Source: Roseomonas marmotae (GTDB taxonomy: Bacteria > Pseudomonadota > Alphaproteobacteria > Acetobacterales > Acetobacteraceae). Taken from it: a stretch of DNA of 64,000 nucleotides. Under the pieces are notes generated by a model. It was given only the letters and a program-made list of their open reading frames with translations. It was not told the origin of the DNA and did no database searches. The stretch spans positions 1,129,501 to 1,193,500 of the forward strand of contig NZ_CP061091.1 in the NCBI RefSeq assembly GCF_017654485.1, given 5' to 3'. Positions 8,634-16,109 of this stretch are shown here, one piece after another. Made by a program: the position numbers and the translations under genes. Each line of letters starts with the position of its first letter. The stretch's first letter is position 1.

Positions 8634-9515
8634 ATGAACGACAGGAGCAGGAAAGGCTTCCTGATCACGCGCCGGATGAAGATCATGGCATTGTCCGTGG
8701 GGATCATCGGAATGACGACACAGGCTTCACAAGCGGCTGGCCAGCGGGCGAGGGTGACGCAGATCCGCAACGCAACGCTGCGCATCGATTATGGCGGTGT
8801 GCGGTTCCTAGTAGACCCGATGCTGGACGACCAGGGCACGTCCCCCGGCTTCCCTGGCTCGGCCAACAGCGAGCGCCGCAACCCCCTGGTTCCACTTCCG
8901 ATGCCCATCGCTGACATCACCGATGTGGACGCGGTGATCGTGACCCATCTGCACACTGACCATTGGGATAATGCCGCCAAGGCGAAGCTCGACAAGTCGC
9001 TGCCCTTGTTCGCGCAGAATGACGAGGATGCCGAAGCGATCCGGGGAGCAGGGTTCATGGACGTGCGCGTCCTGACTGAGGCATCGGAGTTCAAGGGCGT
9101 CAAGCTCGCCAAGACAGGTGGGCAGCACGGCACCGATGCCGCGCTCAAGGCGATCCCGGCCCTGGGCAAGGTCTGCGGCGTCGTCTTCAGCCACCCGTCG
9201 GAGAAGACGCTCTACGTGGCGGGCGACACCATCTGGAACCAGCATGTCGAGCAAGCCATCGCAAGGCACCGACCGGACGTGATCGTTCTGAATGCGGGCA
9301 AGGCAACCTTCAACGGCCTGGAGCCCATTATCATGGGCGAAGCGGATGTCCTGGCAGTCCATCGTGCTGCGCCGCGAGCTACGCTGATCGCCAGCCACAT
9401 GGAGGCGGTCAACCATTGCGTCCTGAGCCGCGCCGAACTGCGGGCCTTTGCCGAGAAGGAGGGCTTCACGTCGAGCCTGCTTGTCCCGGCCGACGGAGAG
9501 GCCGTTGTCACCTAG
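8634..9515 (+). CDS. Exported metallo-beta-lactamase-fold hydrolase, UlaG-like
   Basis: 293 residues. Metal-binding motif THLHTDHWD, a second-shell GGQHG, and the GDTIW and ASHMEAVNH elements are those of the MBL-fold UlaG/YtkL group of metal-dependent hydrolases. The N-terminus is basic (MNDRSRKGFLITRRMK) followed by a hydrophobic run ending TQASQAAG, so it is probably exported, perhaps by Tat, although the RR motif is not canonical. A strong ribosome site AAGGAGG at 8619-8625 selects the ATG at 8634; an upstream in-frame ATG (8577) lacks one. Substrate unknown. Regulation by the divergent GlxA-type protein is inferred from position. Confidence 0.85.
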   Translation: MNDRSRKGFLITRRMKIMALSVGIIGMTTQASQAAGQRARVTQIRNATLRIDYGGVRFLVDPMLDDQGTSPGFPGSANSERRNPLVPLPMPIADITDVDAVIVTHLHTDHWDNAAKAKLDKSLPLFAQNDEDAEAIRGAGFMDVRVLTEASEFKGVKLAKTGGQHGTDAALKAIPALGKVCGVVFSHPSEKTLYVAGDTIWNQHVEQAIARHRPDVIVLNAGKATFNGLEPIIMGEADVLAVHRAAPRATLIASHMEAVNHCVLSRAELRAFAEKEGFTSSLLVPADGEAVVT

Positions 9516-9528
9516 GCTGCCGCCTCAA

Positions 9529-9680
9529 TCAGGTGATCCAGAAACAAGCGGTTGCCACGAGCGCGATGGCGGAGAGGAAGTTCCGGGCGAGGCGGTCGTA
9601 GCCTGCCGTAATCCCGGCCACTCCTTCATGAGGCCGAACAGTCTGCCCCGACGATAAGCGCGGTGGTTCAGCGGGTAGGG
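9529..9680 (-). pseudogene. C-terminal transposase fragment
   Basis: Reading minus, one frame gives ITAGYDRLARNFLSAIALVATACFWIT, the end of an IS5/IS4-type transposase (compare RYDRCAHAFMSAICLAATVLFWI in 6149-6896), and the other frame gives YRRGRLFGLMKEWPG, the expected preceding stretch (RIE-MFGRLKDW-like). So a frameshift separates about 25 upstream residues from the tail. Nothing else of the element remains. It fills the gap between the hydrolase and the helicase. Confidence 0.6.
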
Positions 9681-9826
9681 TTTGTGGCGGCAGCGGGTGA
9701 GGAGAGGAACCACCTCGCTGCCCCTCTTCTCCGCGTTGACGCAGTGCAGCATCACTCGTAAAAGCCCGTCCTCCAAACCAGCGAAGCCCGATTAGGCGCA
9801 GCCTTATCCAGCGCCGGAGGCGCCGC

Positions 9827-11113
9827 TTGACCATGCCCATGACCTTCGCCGACCTCTCCCTGGCGCCGCCCCTGCTGCGCGCCCTGGCCGAGGAAGGGTA
9901 TGCCAGTCCCACCCCTATCCAGGCCCAATCAATCCCGATGCTGCTGGAGGGCCGCGACCTGCTGGGCATGGCCCAGACCGGCACAGGTAAGACCGCCGCC
10001 TTCGCGTTGCCGCTGCTGCATCGCCTTGCCATGGCTCCCCGACCGGCACCCAGAGGCGGTGCCCGCGTCCTGGTCCTGGCGCCCACGCGCGAACTGGTCT
10101 CTCAGATCGCCGACGGCTTCGAGGGCTTCGGCCGCCATCTGCGGCCCAGCGTGACGACGATCTTCGGCGGCGTCAGTCAGTTCCACCAGGTCAATGCGCT
10201 CAGGACCGGTGCCGACATCATCGTGGCCACGCCAGGGCGGTTGCTGGACCTGATCAACCAGGGCCTCTGCGACCTGTCGCAGCTTGAGGCGCTGGTGCTG
10301 GATGAGGCTGACCAGATGCTCGACATGGGCTTCGCCAAGCCGATCGAGCGCATCGTGGCGACCCTGCCGAAGGACCGGCAGACGCTGCTGTTCTCGGCAA
10401 CGATGCCGAAATCCATCGCCGCTCTGGCCGAAAGCCTGCTGCGCGATCCGGTGAGGGTCGAGATCGCCCCGCCCTCGACCACCGTCGACCGGATCGAGCA
10501 GTCGGTCATGTTCGTCGATGCGGCCAACAAGAAGGCGGCGCTGCTGGCGCAGTTGCGGAGGCCGGAAATCGGCCAGGCTGTGGTTTTCACGCTGCAGAAG
10601 AACATCGCCAACGAAGTCTGCGCCTTCATCACCGAGGCGGGCATCACGGCCGAGGCCCTGCACGGCAACAAGTCGCAGGGCCAGCGGGAACGCGCGCTGG
10701 ACGCCTTCCGCACCGGGGCCGTGCAGGTCCTGGTGGCGACGGATATCGCAGCACGCGGCATCGACGTCGATACCGTGACCCATGTCTTTAACCATGACCT
10801 GCCAAGCCTGCCGGAAAGCTATGTCCACCGCATCGGCCGCACCGGTCGGGCGGGGCGCAGCGGCTTCGCCATCACGCTCTGCGATGCCGAGCAGCGTGCC
10901 TGGCTGCGGGATGTGGAGCGGGAAATCGGTCGCGCCCTGACCGTGCAGGCCGATCACCCATGGCATTCGGAAGCGGCGCGGAACTCGACCATGCGCCCAC
11001 CCGTGCTGGGCGGTGGGCCGGTCAAGGCGATCAAGCCGCAGGAAAAGCGCGAGCGCAAAATCTGGACCGAGGAAGAGAAGCTCGCCGCGCGGGCAGCGGC
11101 CAAGGCCGCCTGA
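9827..11113 (+). CDS. DEAD-box ATP-dependent RNA helicase, RhlE-like
   Basis: 428 residues, unwinds RNA duplexes in ribosome assembly or RNA turnover. Motifs in order: Q motif (PTPIQAQSIP), motif I AQTGTGKT, Ia PTRELVSQ, Ib TPGRLLD, II DEAD (VLDEADQMLDMGF), III SAT, then helicase-C motifs VVFTLQKN, V TDIAARGIDVD and VI HRIGRTGRAGR. The C-terminal tail is basic (KPQEKRERKIW) as in RhlE relatives. The TTG at 9827 is six bases after GGAGG and gives MTMPMTFADL; ATGs at 9833 and 9839 are further from that site. Several paralogues are usual in this group, so this may be an accessory copy; it is flanked on both sides by transposase fragments. Confidence 0.95.
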   Translation: MTMPMTFADLSLAPPLLRALAEEGYASPTPIQAQSIPMLLEGRDLLGMAQTGTGKTAAFALPLLHRLAMAPRPAPRGGARVLVLAPTRELVSQIADGFEGFGRHLRPSVTTIFGGVSQFHQVNALRTGADIIVATPGRLLDLINQGLCDLSQLEALVLDEADQMLDMGFAKPIERIVATLPKDRQTLLFSATMPKSIAALAESLLRDPVRVEIAPPSTTVDRIEQSVMFVDAANKKAALLAQLRRPEIGQAVVFTLQKNIANEVCAFITEAGITAEALHGNKSQGQRERALDAFRTGAVQVLVATDIAARGIDVDTVTHVFNHDLPSLPESYVHRIGRTGRAGRSGFAITLCDAEQRAWLRDVEREIGRALTVQADHPWHSEAARNSTMRPPVLGGGPVKAIKPQEKRERKIWTEEEKLAARAAAKAA

Positions 11114-11311
11114 GAGGACGCCTGATAAGGCTGGCGGGTCGGCCCCGAGGCAATTTCCAGAGCGGGGTTCCGGCGGAAGTCGTTGATGTTCCTCGATTGC
11201 TCTTCGTGAGGGCCACAGAGGCACTCCGGCCGTCAACCCACGAATCTGGGGGCGGGAGTTTGAATTTCTGCGGAGGCGCCAGTCTTTCCTAGGTAAAATC
11301 AGGATCTTATC

Positions 11312-11341
11312 GAAAAGCCTGGCGGAGATGTCGGGCTTTTC
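11312..11341 (+). terminator. Possible terminator of the helicase gene
   Basis: Arms GAAAAGCC (11312-11319) and GGCTTTTC (11334-11341) with a 14-base loop. The T-run is part of the stem rather than after it, so termination is uncertain. Confidence 0.35.
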
Positions 11342-11351
11342 CCATTCCGAC

Positions 11352-11384
11352 GTCCCATCTTTGTCCGTGCATCTGTTGCGGTGG
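11352..11384. repeat. 33-base repeat, copy 2, degenerate IS5 fragment
   Basis: Matches 7392-7424 at 29 of 33 bases. On the minus strand both copies share a frame reading NRCT-K-GTS, the stretch before the catalytic core of this transposase type. So a second, nearly erased copy of the same IS once lay here. Confidence 0.55.
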
Positions 11385-11460
11385 ACGCCGGCGGGAAGCG
11401 GAACGGCAGCTTCCAGGCCAGCGTAGAGCTTGGTGCGAGGCGGCCCGGGCCTGTCGCTTG

Positions 11461-12267
11461 CTACCCCCTTGTGTATGGGGGCTTGGTGAAGCCAGCAGGG
11501 GACAGGGTGAAGATCTCGCAACCGCTCCCGGTCACGCCAATGCTGTGCTCGAATTGCGCGGAAAGGCTACGGTCGCGGGTCACGGCCGTCCAGCCGTCGC
11601 TCAGCACCTTCACGTCGGACCGGCCGGCATTGATCATGGGCTCCACCGTCAGGAACATGCCAGGGCGGAGCTCGAGGCCTTTGCCTTTCTGGCCATAGTT
11701 CAGGACGTCGGGCGCATCATGGTACATGCGTCCGAGACCGTGGCCGCAGAAATCCCGCACCACGCTGAAACGCGCAGCCTCCACATGGCTCTGGATTGCG
11801 AAGCCGATGTCGCCCAGGGTTGCGCCGGGCCGTATGGCTGCGATGCCGCGCATCATCGCCTCATACGTGACCTCGATCAGCCGGCCCGCACGGGTAGGGA
11901 TCCTGCCGACCGTGAACATGCGGCTGCTGTCCCCGTGCCATCCATCGACGATAACGGCGAGGTCGATGTTGAGGATATCCCCTTCCATCAGCACCCGATT
12001 CCCCGGAAAGCCATGGCAGACGACATGGTTCAGCGAGATGCAGGTCGCGTGGGTGTAGCCCTGGTATCCCAGAGAAGCCGGGACGGCGCCATGGCCCATG
12101 ATGAACTCGTGGCACAGCCGGTCGAGTTCCGCGGTGGTGACGCCCTCACGCACATGCGCGGTGATCATGTCCAAGGTTTCTGCCGCGAGCCTTCCTGCCG
12201 CGCGCATGCCAGCGAAGTCCTCAGGCGAATGCAGCTTGATCCGCCGGTCGTCGACGATGTCGTTCAT
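11461..12267 (-). CDS. map: Type I methionine aminopeptidase
   Basis: 268 residues, the usual size for type Ia MetAP, which removes the initiator methionine from nascent proteins. Metal ligands are in their family contexts: NIDLAVIVDGWHGDSSRMF (two Asp), FCGHGLGRMYHD (His), TVEPMI (Glu) and QFEHSIGVT (Glu). It lies 32 bases downstream of a TetR regulator in the same direction and behind a palindromic operator, which is unusual for a housekeeping map. This copy is more likely a conditional second enzyme than the essential one, but the rest of the genome would have to be seen. Confidence 0.94.
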   Translation of the reverse strand: MNDIVDDRRIKLHSPEDFAGMRAAGRLAAETLDMITAHVREGVTTAELDRLCHEFIMGHGAVPASLGYQGYTHATCISLNHVVCHGFPGNRVLMEGDILNIDLAVIVDGWHGDSSRMFTVGRIPTRAGRLIEVTYEAMMRGIAAIRPGATLGDIGFAIQSHVEAARFSVVRDFCGHGLGRMYHDAPDVLNYGQKGKGLELRPGMFLTVEPMINAGRSDVKVLSDGWTAVTRDRSLSAQFEHSIGVTGSGCEIFTLSPAGFTKPPYTRG

Positions 12268-12299
12268 GTTCGTTCTGAAACGCTCTGTGGGATAGGTGC

Positions 12300-12917
12300 T
12301 CAGGCCGCTTGCGTGCCATCGGCGCGGATGCCCGCACCGACAAACGGCACTCCCGCGTGCAGTTCGGCAATCATCTGTCCGGCAAAGGGTGGGATGACGC
12401 TGTCTGTTGTAAGATGGGGGCGGAGGATCGCGATGGGCGCGTCAAAGATCAGGAACTTGGCGCGCGCCAGGTCTTCCTCCCGGATCAATCCATCGCCAGT
12501 CCGGGCGATGCAGGCGCGGAACGCCTGGTCCATCCCGCCTTCCAGCCGCTCCATTTCCAGCCGGAGCGGCTCGGGGGGAGGCGTGTCCTCGAACAGAGAG
12601 ACGGGCTCGTGCAGCAGAAGGAAACGGGCGCGGTGCCTGTCCTCACCTGCCCAGGGTAGGAGTGCCAGCGCGGCTTCGCGCGGCCGCCCGGCGTGCAGGA
12701 GCGGCGTCAGCACCTGGGCAAGGGAGCCGTAGCTGAGGTTCCAGGCAGCGGCGAGAATGGCCGACCGGGACTCGAAGCGGTGGTAGATTGAGCCGGTCGG
12801 TGCACCGACCCGCCGTGCAACGGCTTGCATGGTGGCGGCGCTTGGCCCGCCTTCTGCGACGAGGGCTATGGCTGCGTCGATGAAGTGCCCTGCCGAGAAG
12901 CGTGCTGTCCGGACCAT
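12300..12917 (-). CDS. TetR/AcrR-family transcriptional regulator
   Basis: 205 residues. The N-terminal helix-turn-helix is visible at about 10-55 (AAIALVAEGGPSAATMQAVARRVGAPTGSIYHRFESRSAIL, cited by ends: AAIALVAE to RSAIL); the rest is a helical ligand-binding and dimerization domain with no recognised ligand signature. The ATG starts two bases from a perfect 9-bp palindrome (12920-12941), so it very probably represses its own transcription and that of map downstream. Confidence 0.9.
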   Translation of the reverse strand: MVRTARFSAGHFIDAAIALVAEGGPSAATMQAVARRVGAPTGSIYHRFESRSAILAAAWNLSYGSLAQVLTPLLHAGRPREAALALLPWAGEDRHRARFLLLHEPVSLFEDTPPPEPLRLEMERLEGGMDQAFRACIARTGDGLIREEDLARAKFLIFDAPIAILRPHLTTDSVIPPFAGQMIAELHAGVPFVGAGIRADGTQAA

Positions 12918-12919
12918 TT

Positions 12920-12941
12920 TTCTAGAATACGCATTCTAGAA
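12920..12941. promoter_or_regulatory. Palindromic operator overlapping the tetR-map promoter
   Basis: Perfect inverted repeat with arms TTCTAGAAT (12920-12928) and ATTCTAGAA (12933-12941) around a 4-base centre ACGC. On the minus strand the -10-like TATTCT lies inside it and TGGACG is a possible -35 sixteen bases further upstream, so bound repressor would block the promoter. Size and symmetry are typical of TetR operators. Binding by the adjacent TetR protein is inferred. Confidence 0.8.
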
Positions 12942-13142
12942 TGGACGTCCACATTAATTGGCATCTGGCACCCTATATGCAGCCGAATGGCAGTGGCACC
13001 GGACACCTGGGCTGTCGGGCCGCCATAGCTGCATCCGGGATTCTAGCGATTGTCTGCCATCCGCCGGGCCGATGAGGCCCAGCGCCTTGGCGCATCTGAG
13101 GCGCGCTCAGCACCCATCGGGCCGGCTCTCGTCGGCCGCCGT

Positions 13143-14042
13143 CTAGCTCCTGCCGGTGGTGCTGCCCCGATAGGCGGATTTGGGTAAGCGGCGGTGCAGC
13201 CAGAGCCATTCCCCCGGCCTCTCCCGCAGCCAGGCTTCGATCCGCTGATTCACCGCCAGGGTCAGGGCACGGATATCGGCGTGGCGGTCGCCGCTCCCGG
13301 GCGGCACCAGCGGCGGTTCCACCAGGATGCGGAAGCGGCAGGGCCCGAGGCGCGTGACCTGTACCGGGATCAGCGGGCACTGGAAGCGCAGGGCCAACTC
13401 GGCCGGGGCCGAGGTGGTCATGGCCGGTTGCCCGAAGAAGGGCAGCTCCAGCCCCTCGTTCAGCTTCTGGTCTGCCAGCAGCCCCAGTGCTCCGCCGCCG
13501 GAAAGATGCTTCAGCGCCTGCCGCGCCCCCGCCGAGCCCTTGGGGAAGAGGGCCAGTTCCTGCTCCGTGCCCCGGAGGCCGCGCAGCAACTCGGCGACAT
13601 AAGGATTGTCCGGCGCCCGGTAGAAGCCACCCATCCGCAGCCCCGCCAGGGCCCCGGCGCGGGGCAGCACTTCCCAGTTCGCCAGATGCGCCGAGACCAG
13701 GATCGCGCGGCCGCCCCTGGGCAGATTCCCGGCGCCCACGACCTCCCAGCCCGGGCCTTCCCCGCTGTTCTGCGGCAGCTGGCCCACATGCGGCAGTTCC
13801 ATGACCGTGCGCCCCAGGTTCTCCCAGGAATCGCGGAGCGTGGCCGCCCGCCAGGCGGCATCGCGCCCGGGGAAGGCCAGTTCCAGATTCCGGAGGCCGA
13901 TGCGGGAGACGGGGAGCCAGGGCCCGATGGTCCGGGCGACGGCGCCGCCCAGGTTGGAAGCACGGATGGGGCCGAGGGCATGGGAAAAGCCGAGCAGCAG
14001 GCGAACCAGGCCTGCCTCGAGCCGCCACCGGAACTGTCGCAT
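13143..14042 (-). CDS. Lysophospholipid/lipid A acyltransferase, LpxL (HtrB) family
   Basis: 299 residues, inner-membrane enzyme that transfers an acyl chain to Kdo-lipid A or a related acceptor. N-terminal amphipathic/hydrophobic segment, the catalytic HxxxxE motif in SAHLANWEVLP, and the family stretches GFYRAP, DQKLNEG, PFFGQPAMTT and a C-terminal GEWLWLHRRLPK. Length is as expected. It stands alone, followed by no same-strand gene nearby, and is divergent from the cotransporter at 14241. Which acyl position it serves cannot be told. Confidence 0.9.
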   Translation of the reverse strand: MRQFRWRLEAGLVRLLLGFSHALGPIRASNLGGAVARTIGPWLPVSRIGLRNLELAFPGRDAAWRAATLRDSWENLGRTVMELPHVGQLPQNSGEGPGWEVVGAGNLPRGGRAILVSAHLANWEVLPRAGALAGLRMGGFYRAPDNPYVAELLRGLRGTEQELALFPKGSAGARQALKHLSGGGALGLLADQKLNEGLELPFFGQPAMTTSAPAELALRFQCPLIPVQVTRLGPCRFRILVEPPLVPPGSGDRHADIRALTLAVNQRIEAWLRERPGEWLWLHRRLPKSAYRGSTTGRS

Positions 14043-14240
14043 ATGGTTGTCTTACGCCAAGTCAGGGGCGGGTTCTGCCTGCTTTCGGCGTGGCGGGCCA
14101 TAGATTTGTGCCGGAGGGCGGCCCGCCATGGCCGGCCCCGCCCTCGCGGATGCGGCACCTGGCTGTCGTAAACCGGCCGGGGAAAGTCCATGCTTTCCGG
14201 CAAGTTCCGCCGTGCCTGACCAGAGAGGAGATCCCGCGGC

Positions 14241-15893
14241 ATGTCCTTCACCACCGTCGTCATCAGCCTGGCCGGGGCCATTGCCCTGCTGCTCTGGGGC
14301 ATGCGGATGGTGCAGACAGGGGTGCAGCGGGCCTTCGGGCCGCGCCTGCGCATCCTCCTGGGCCGGGCCCTGAACAATCGGGTCAAGGCGCTGCTGGCCG
14401 GCCTCGGTGTCACCGCCGCGCTGCAGAGCAGCACGGCCACCGGGCTGATGGTGGCAGGCTTCGCCGCTGGCGGGGTGGTGGAGCTGGTGCCGGCGCTGGC
14501 CGTCATGCTGGGCGCCAATCTCGGCACCACGCTGGTGGTGCAGGTGCTGTCCTTCGATATCGCGCTGCTCTCGCCCCTGCTGATCCTCTTGGGCTTCCTG
14601 ATGTTCCGGCGCGACCCGGCTTCCGTGGTGCATGACCTCGGGCGGTCGGCCATCGGCCTGGGGCTGATGCTGCTGGCGCTGCACCAGCTGATGGCAGTGA
14701 TGGCGCCGCTGGAGAGCGCGCCGGCCCTGCGGGAGCTGCTGCGGATCATCTCCACCGTGCCGCTGCTGGATGTGCTGCTGGCGGCGGCGCTGACCTGGGC
14801 CACCCATTCCAGCGTGGCGGTGGTGCTGCTCATCATGTCCCTGGCCCAGCACGGCATCGTGCCGCCGGAGACCGCGCTGGCACTGGTGCTGGGGGCCAAT
14901 CTCGGCAGCGCCGTCAACCCGGTGGTGGAGGGCGGCGGGCGGGATGACCCGGCGGCGCGGCGGGTGCCGCTGGGCAATCTGCTGAACCGGCTCGTGGGGC
15001 TGGCGCTGGCCCTGCCACTCCTGCCCTGGATCGCCGGCTGGCTGACTGTGGGGGCAGGGGAGCCCGGCCTGGCGGTGGTCTGGTTCCATGTCGGCTTCAA
15101 CCTCGTGCTGGCGCTGCTCTTCCTGCCGCTGCTCTCGCCCTATGCCCGGTTGTTGCGCCGCTGGCTGCCCGACCGCCCGGCGGCGGCCGATCCCGGGCGG
15201 CCGCTGTATCTGGATGAGGCCACGCGGCGCGTCCCCGGCCTCGCGCTCGGCGCCGCGGCGCGGGAGGCGCTGCGGCTGGCGGATCTGCTGGAGGAGCTGC
15301 TGGCCGCGGCGCAGCAGACCCTGGGCGCCCGCCGTGCGCCACCGGGCTGCAAGGCATTGGAGGAGGCGCTGGGTCGGCTAGCCGGCGCCATCCGCGCCTA
15401 TCTGGCGGCGCTGGACACGGAATCCCTCGACGAGGCGGACCACCGGCGGATGCGGGAAATCATCACCTTCGTGACGCAGCTGGACCAGGCCGGGGGTGTC
15501 GCCCGCCGCATTCTGCTGCCGCATGCCGCCGCCTTGTGGAAGGAAGGGCCGTCGGCCGAATCCGGCGGCATCGGGGACCTGCGGGCGCTGCTGGTCCGGC
15601 TGCGCGCCAACCTGCGCACCGCCGCCGCCCTGTTCATGACGGAGGACCCTCGCGCCGCGCATCTGCTGGCCGAGGAGAAGACGGTCTTCCGGCAGATGGA
15701 GAGCGCGGCGACTCGCGTCTATCTCGACCGGCTGCGGCACGGCGCGGAAGCGGCGGATGCCGGCGCCCTGCGGCTCGACCTGCTGCGCGATATCAAGCGC
15801 ATCAACAGCCATCTGGTGGCGGCCGCCGCCTATCCGGTGCTGGAGCGGGCGGGGGCCCTGCTGCCGAGCCGCGTGGCCGGAAAGGGGGCCTAG
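14241..15893 (+). CDS. Na+/phosphate cotransporter family protein with PhoU-like C-terminus
   Basis: 550 residues. Two homologous membrane repeats carry the family's QSSTATGLMVAGFAAGG and the second-half equivalent THSSVAVVLLIMSL, both with the glutamine/serine motifs that bind phosphate and sodium in SLC34/NptA proteins. After the last helix (about 305) comes a 240-residue cytosolic helical region of PhoU type (LEELLAAAQQTLG ... DLLRDIKRINSHLVAAAAYP). This is the YjbB/NptA architecture, used for phosphate transport. A ribosome site GAGAGGAG lies upstream of the ATG. Confidence 0.93.
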   Translation: MSFTTVVISLAGAIALLLWGMRMVQTGVQRAFGPRLRILLGRALNNRVKALLAGLGVTAALQSSTATGLMVAGFAAGGVVELVPALAVMLGANLGTTLVVQVLSFDIALLSPLLILLGFLMFRRDPASVVHDLGRSAIGLGLMLLALHQLMAVMAPLESAPALRELLRIISTVPLLDVLLAAALTWATHSSVAVVLLIMSLAQHGIVPPETALALVLGANLGSAVNPVVEGGGRDDPAARRVPLGNLLNRLVGLALALPLLPWIAGWLTVGAGEPGLAVVWFHVGFNLVLALLFLPLLSPYARLLRRWLPDRPAAADPGRPLYLDEATRRVPGLALGAAAREALRLADLLEELLAAAQQTLGARRAPPGCKALEEALGRLAGAIRAYLAALDTESLDEADHRRMREIITFVTQLDQAGGVARRILLPHAAALWKEGPSAESGGIGDLRALLVRLRANLRTAAALFMTEDPRAAHLLAEEKTVFRQMESAATRVYLDRLRHGAEAADAGALRLDLLRDIKRINSHLVAAAAYPVLERAGALLPSRVAGKGA

Positions 15894-15931
15894 AAAAATT
15901 TTCGGGGCTGTGGCAGCCCTGTCCCGAGGGC

Positions 15932-15997
15932 TGTGGAGAACCTGTGAAATTCGGCCTTTAGCCGCGGCTTTTGAGCTGTGGAGGAAACTTGTCCACC
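15932..15997. promoter_or_regulatory. Cluster of DnaA-box-like sequences upstream of nrdA
   Basis: TGTGGAGAA at 15932-15940 is the complement of TTCTCCACA, one base from the TTATCCACA DnaA consensus. TGTGGAGGA (15977-15985) and TTGTCCACC (15989-15997) are weaker matches. In Escherichia coli DnaA binds upstream of nrdAB and ties its expression to replication; a similar role here is inference. A DNA replication origin is not suggested because no origin-linked gene is present. Confidence 0.4.
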
Positions 15998-16043
15998 CCC
16001 TATCTGTGGGGGGCGACATGCATCCCATGACTAAATCTGGTGT
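15995..16043. promoter_or_regulatory. Candidate NrdR box pair upstream of nrdA
   Basis: TGACTAAATCTGGTGT at 16028-16043 matches 12 of 16 bases of the NrdR consensus ACACTATATCTAGTGT. A weaker partner, ACCCCCTATCTGTGGG (15995-16010, 9 of 16), begins 33 bases before it, close to the 31-32 spacing typical of NrdR tandem boxes. NrdR represses ribonucleotide reductase when dATP is plentiful. Both boxes lie 67-115 bases upstream of the nrdA start. Confidence 0.5.
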
Positions 16044-16109
16044 TGATGGCCGAGAGATGAGGGTGCAAATCTGCGCCCGCAATTCGCTAAGCCATAGGGG
16101 TTCACCGCC

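Larger units (their letters stand above)
11114..11460. other. Gene-free stretch with IS remnant
   Basis: About 350 bases between the helicase and map stops. It contains a possible terminator hairpin (11312-11341) and the second copy of the 33-base repeat (11352-11384) followed by about 40 bases of weaker similarity to the transposase remnant at 7430-7470. No coding frame is convincing on either strand. Confidence 0.55.

Noticed and set aside
11240-11285. tRNA-like T-arm (GTTTGAAT in a GC stem)
   Set aside because: No acceptor, D-arm or anticodon arm can be built around it.
15894-16109. Possible replication origin because of DnaA-like boxes
   Set aside because: No dnaA, parAB, repABC or AT-rich unwinding region; the boxes fit an nrd promoter better.
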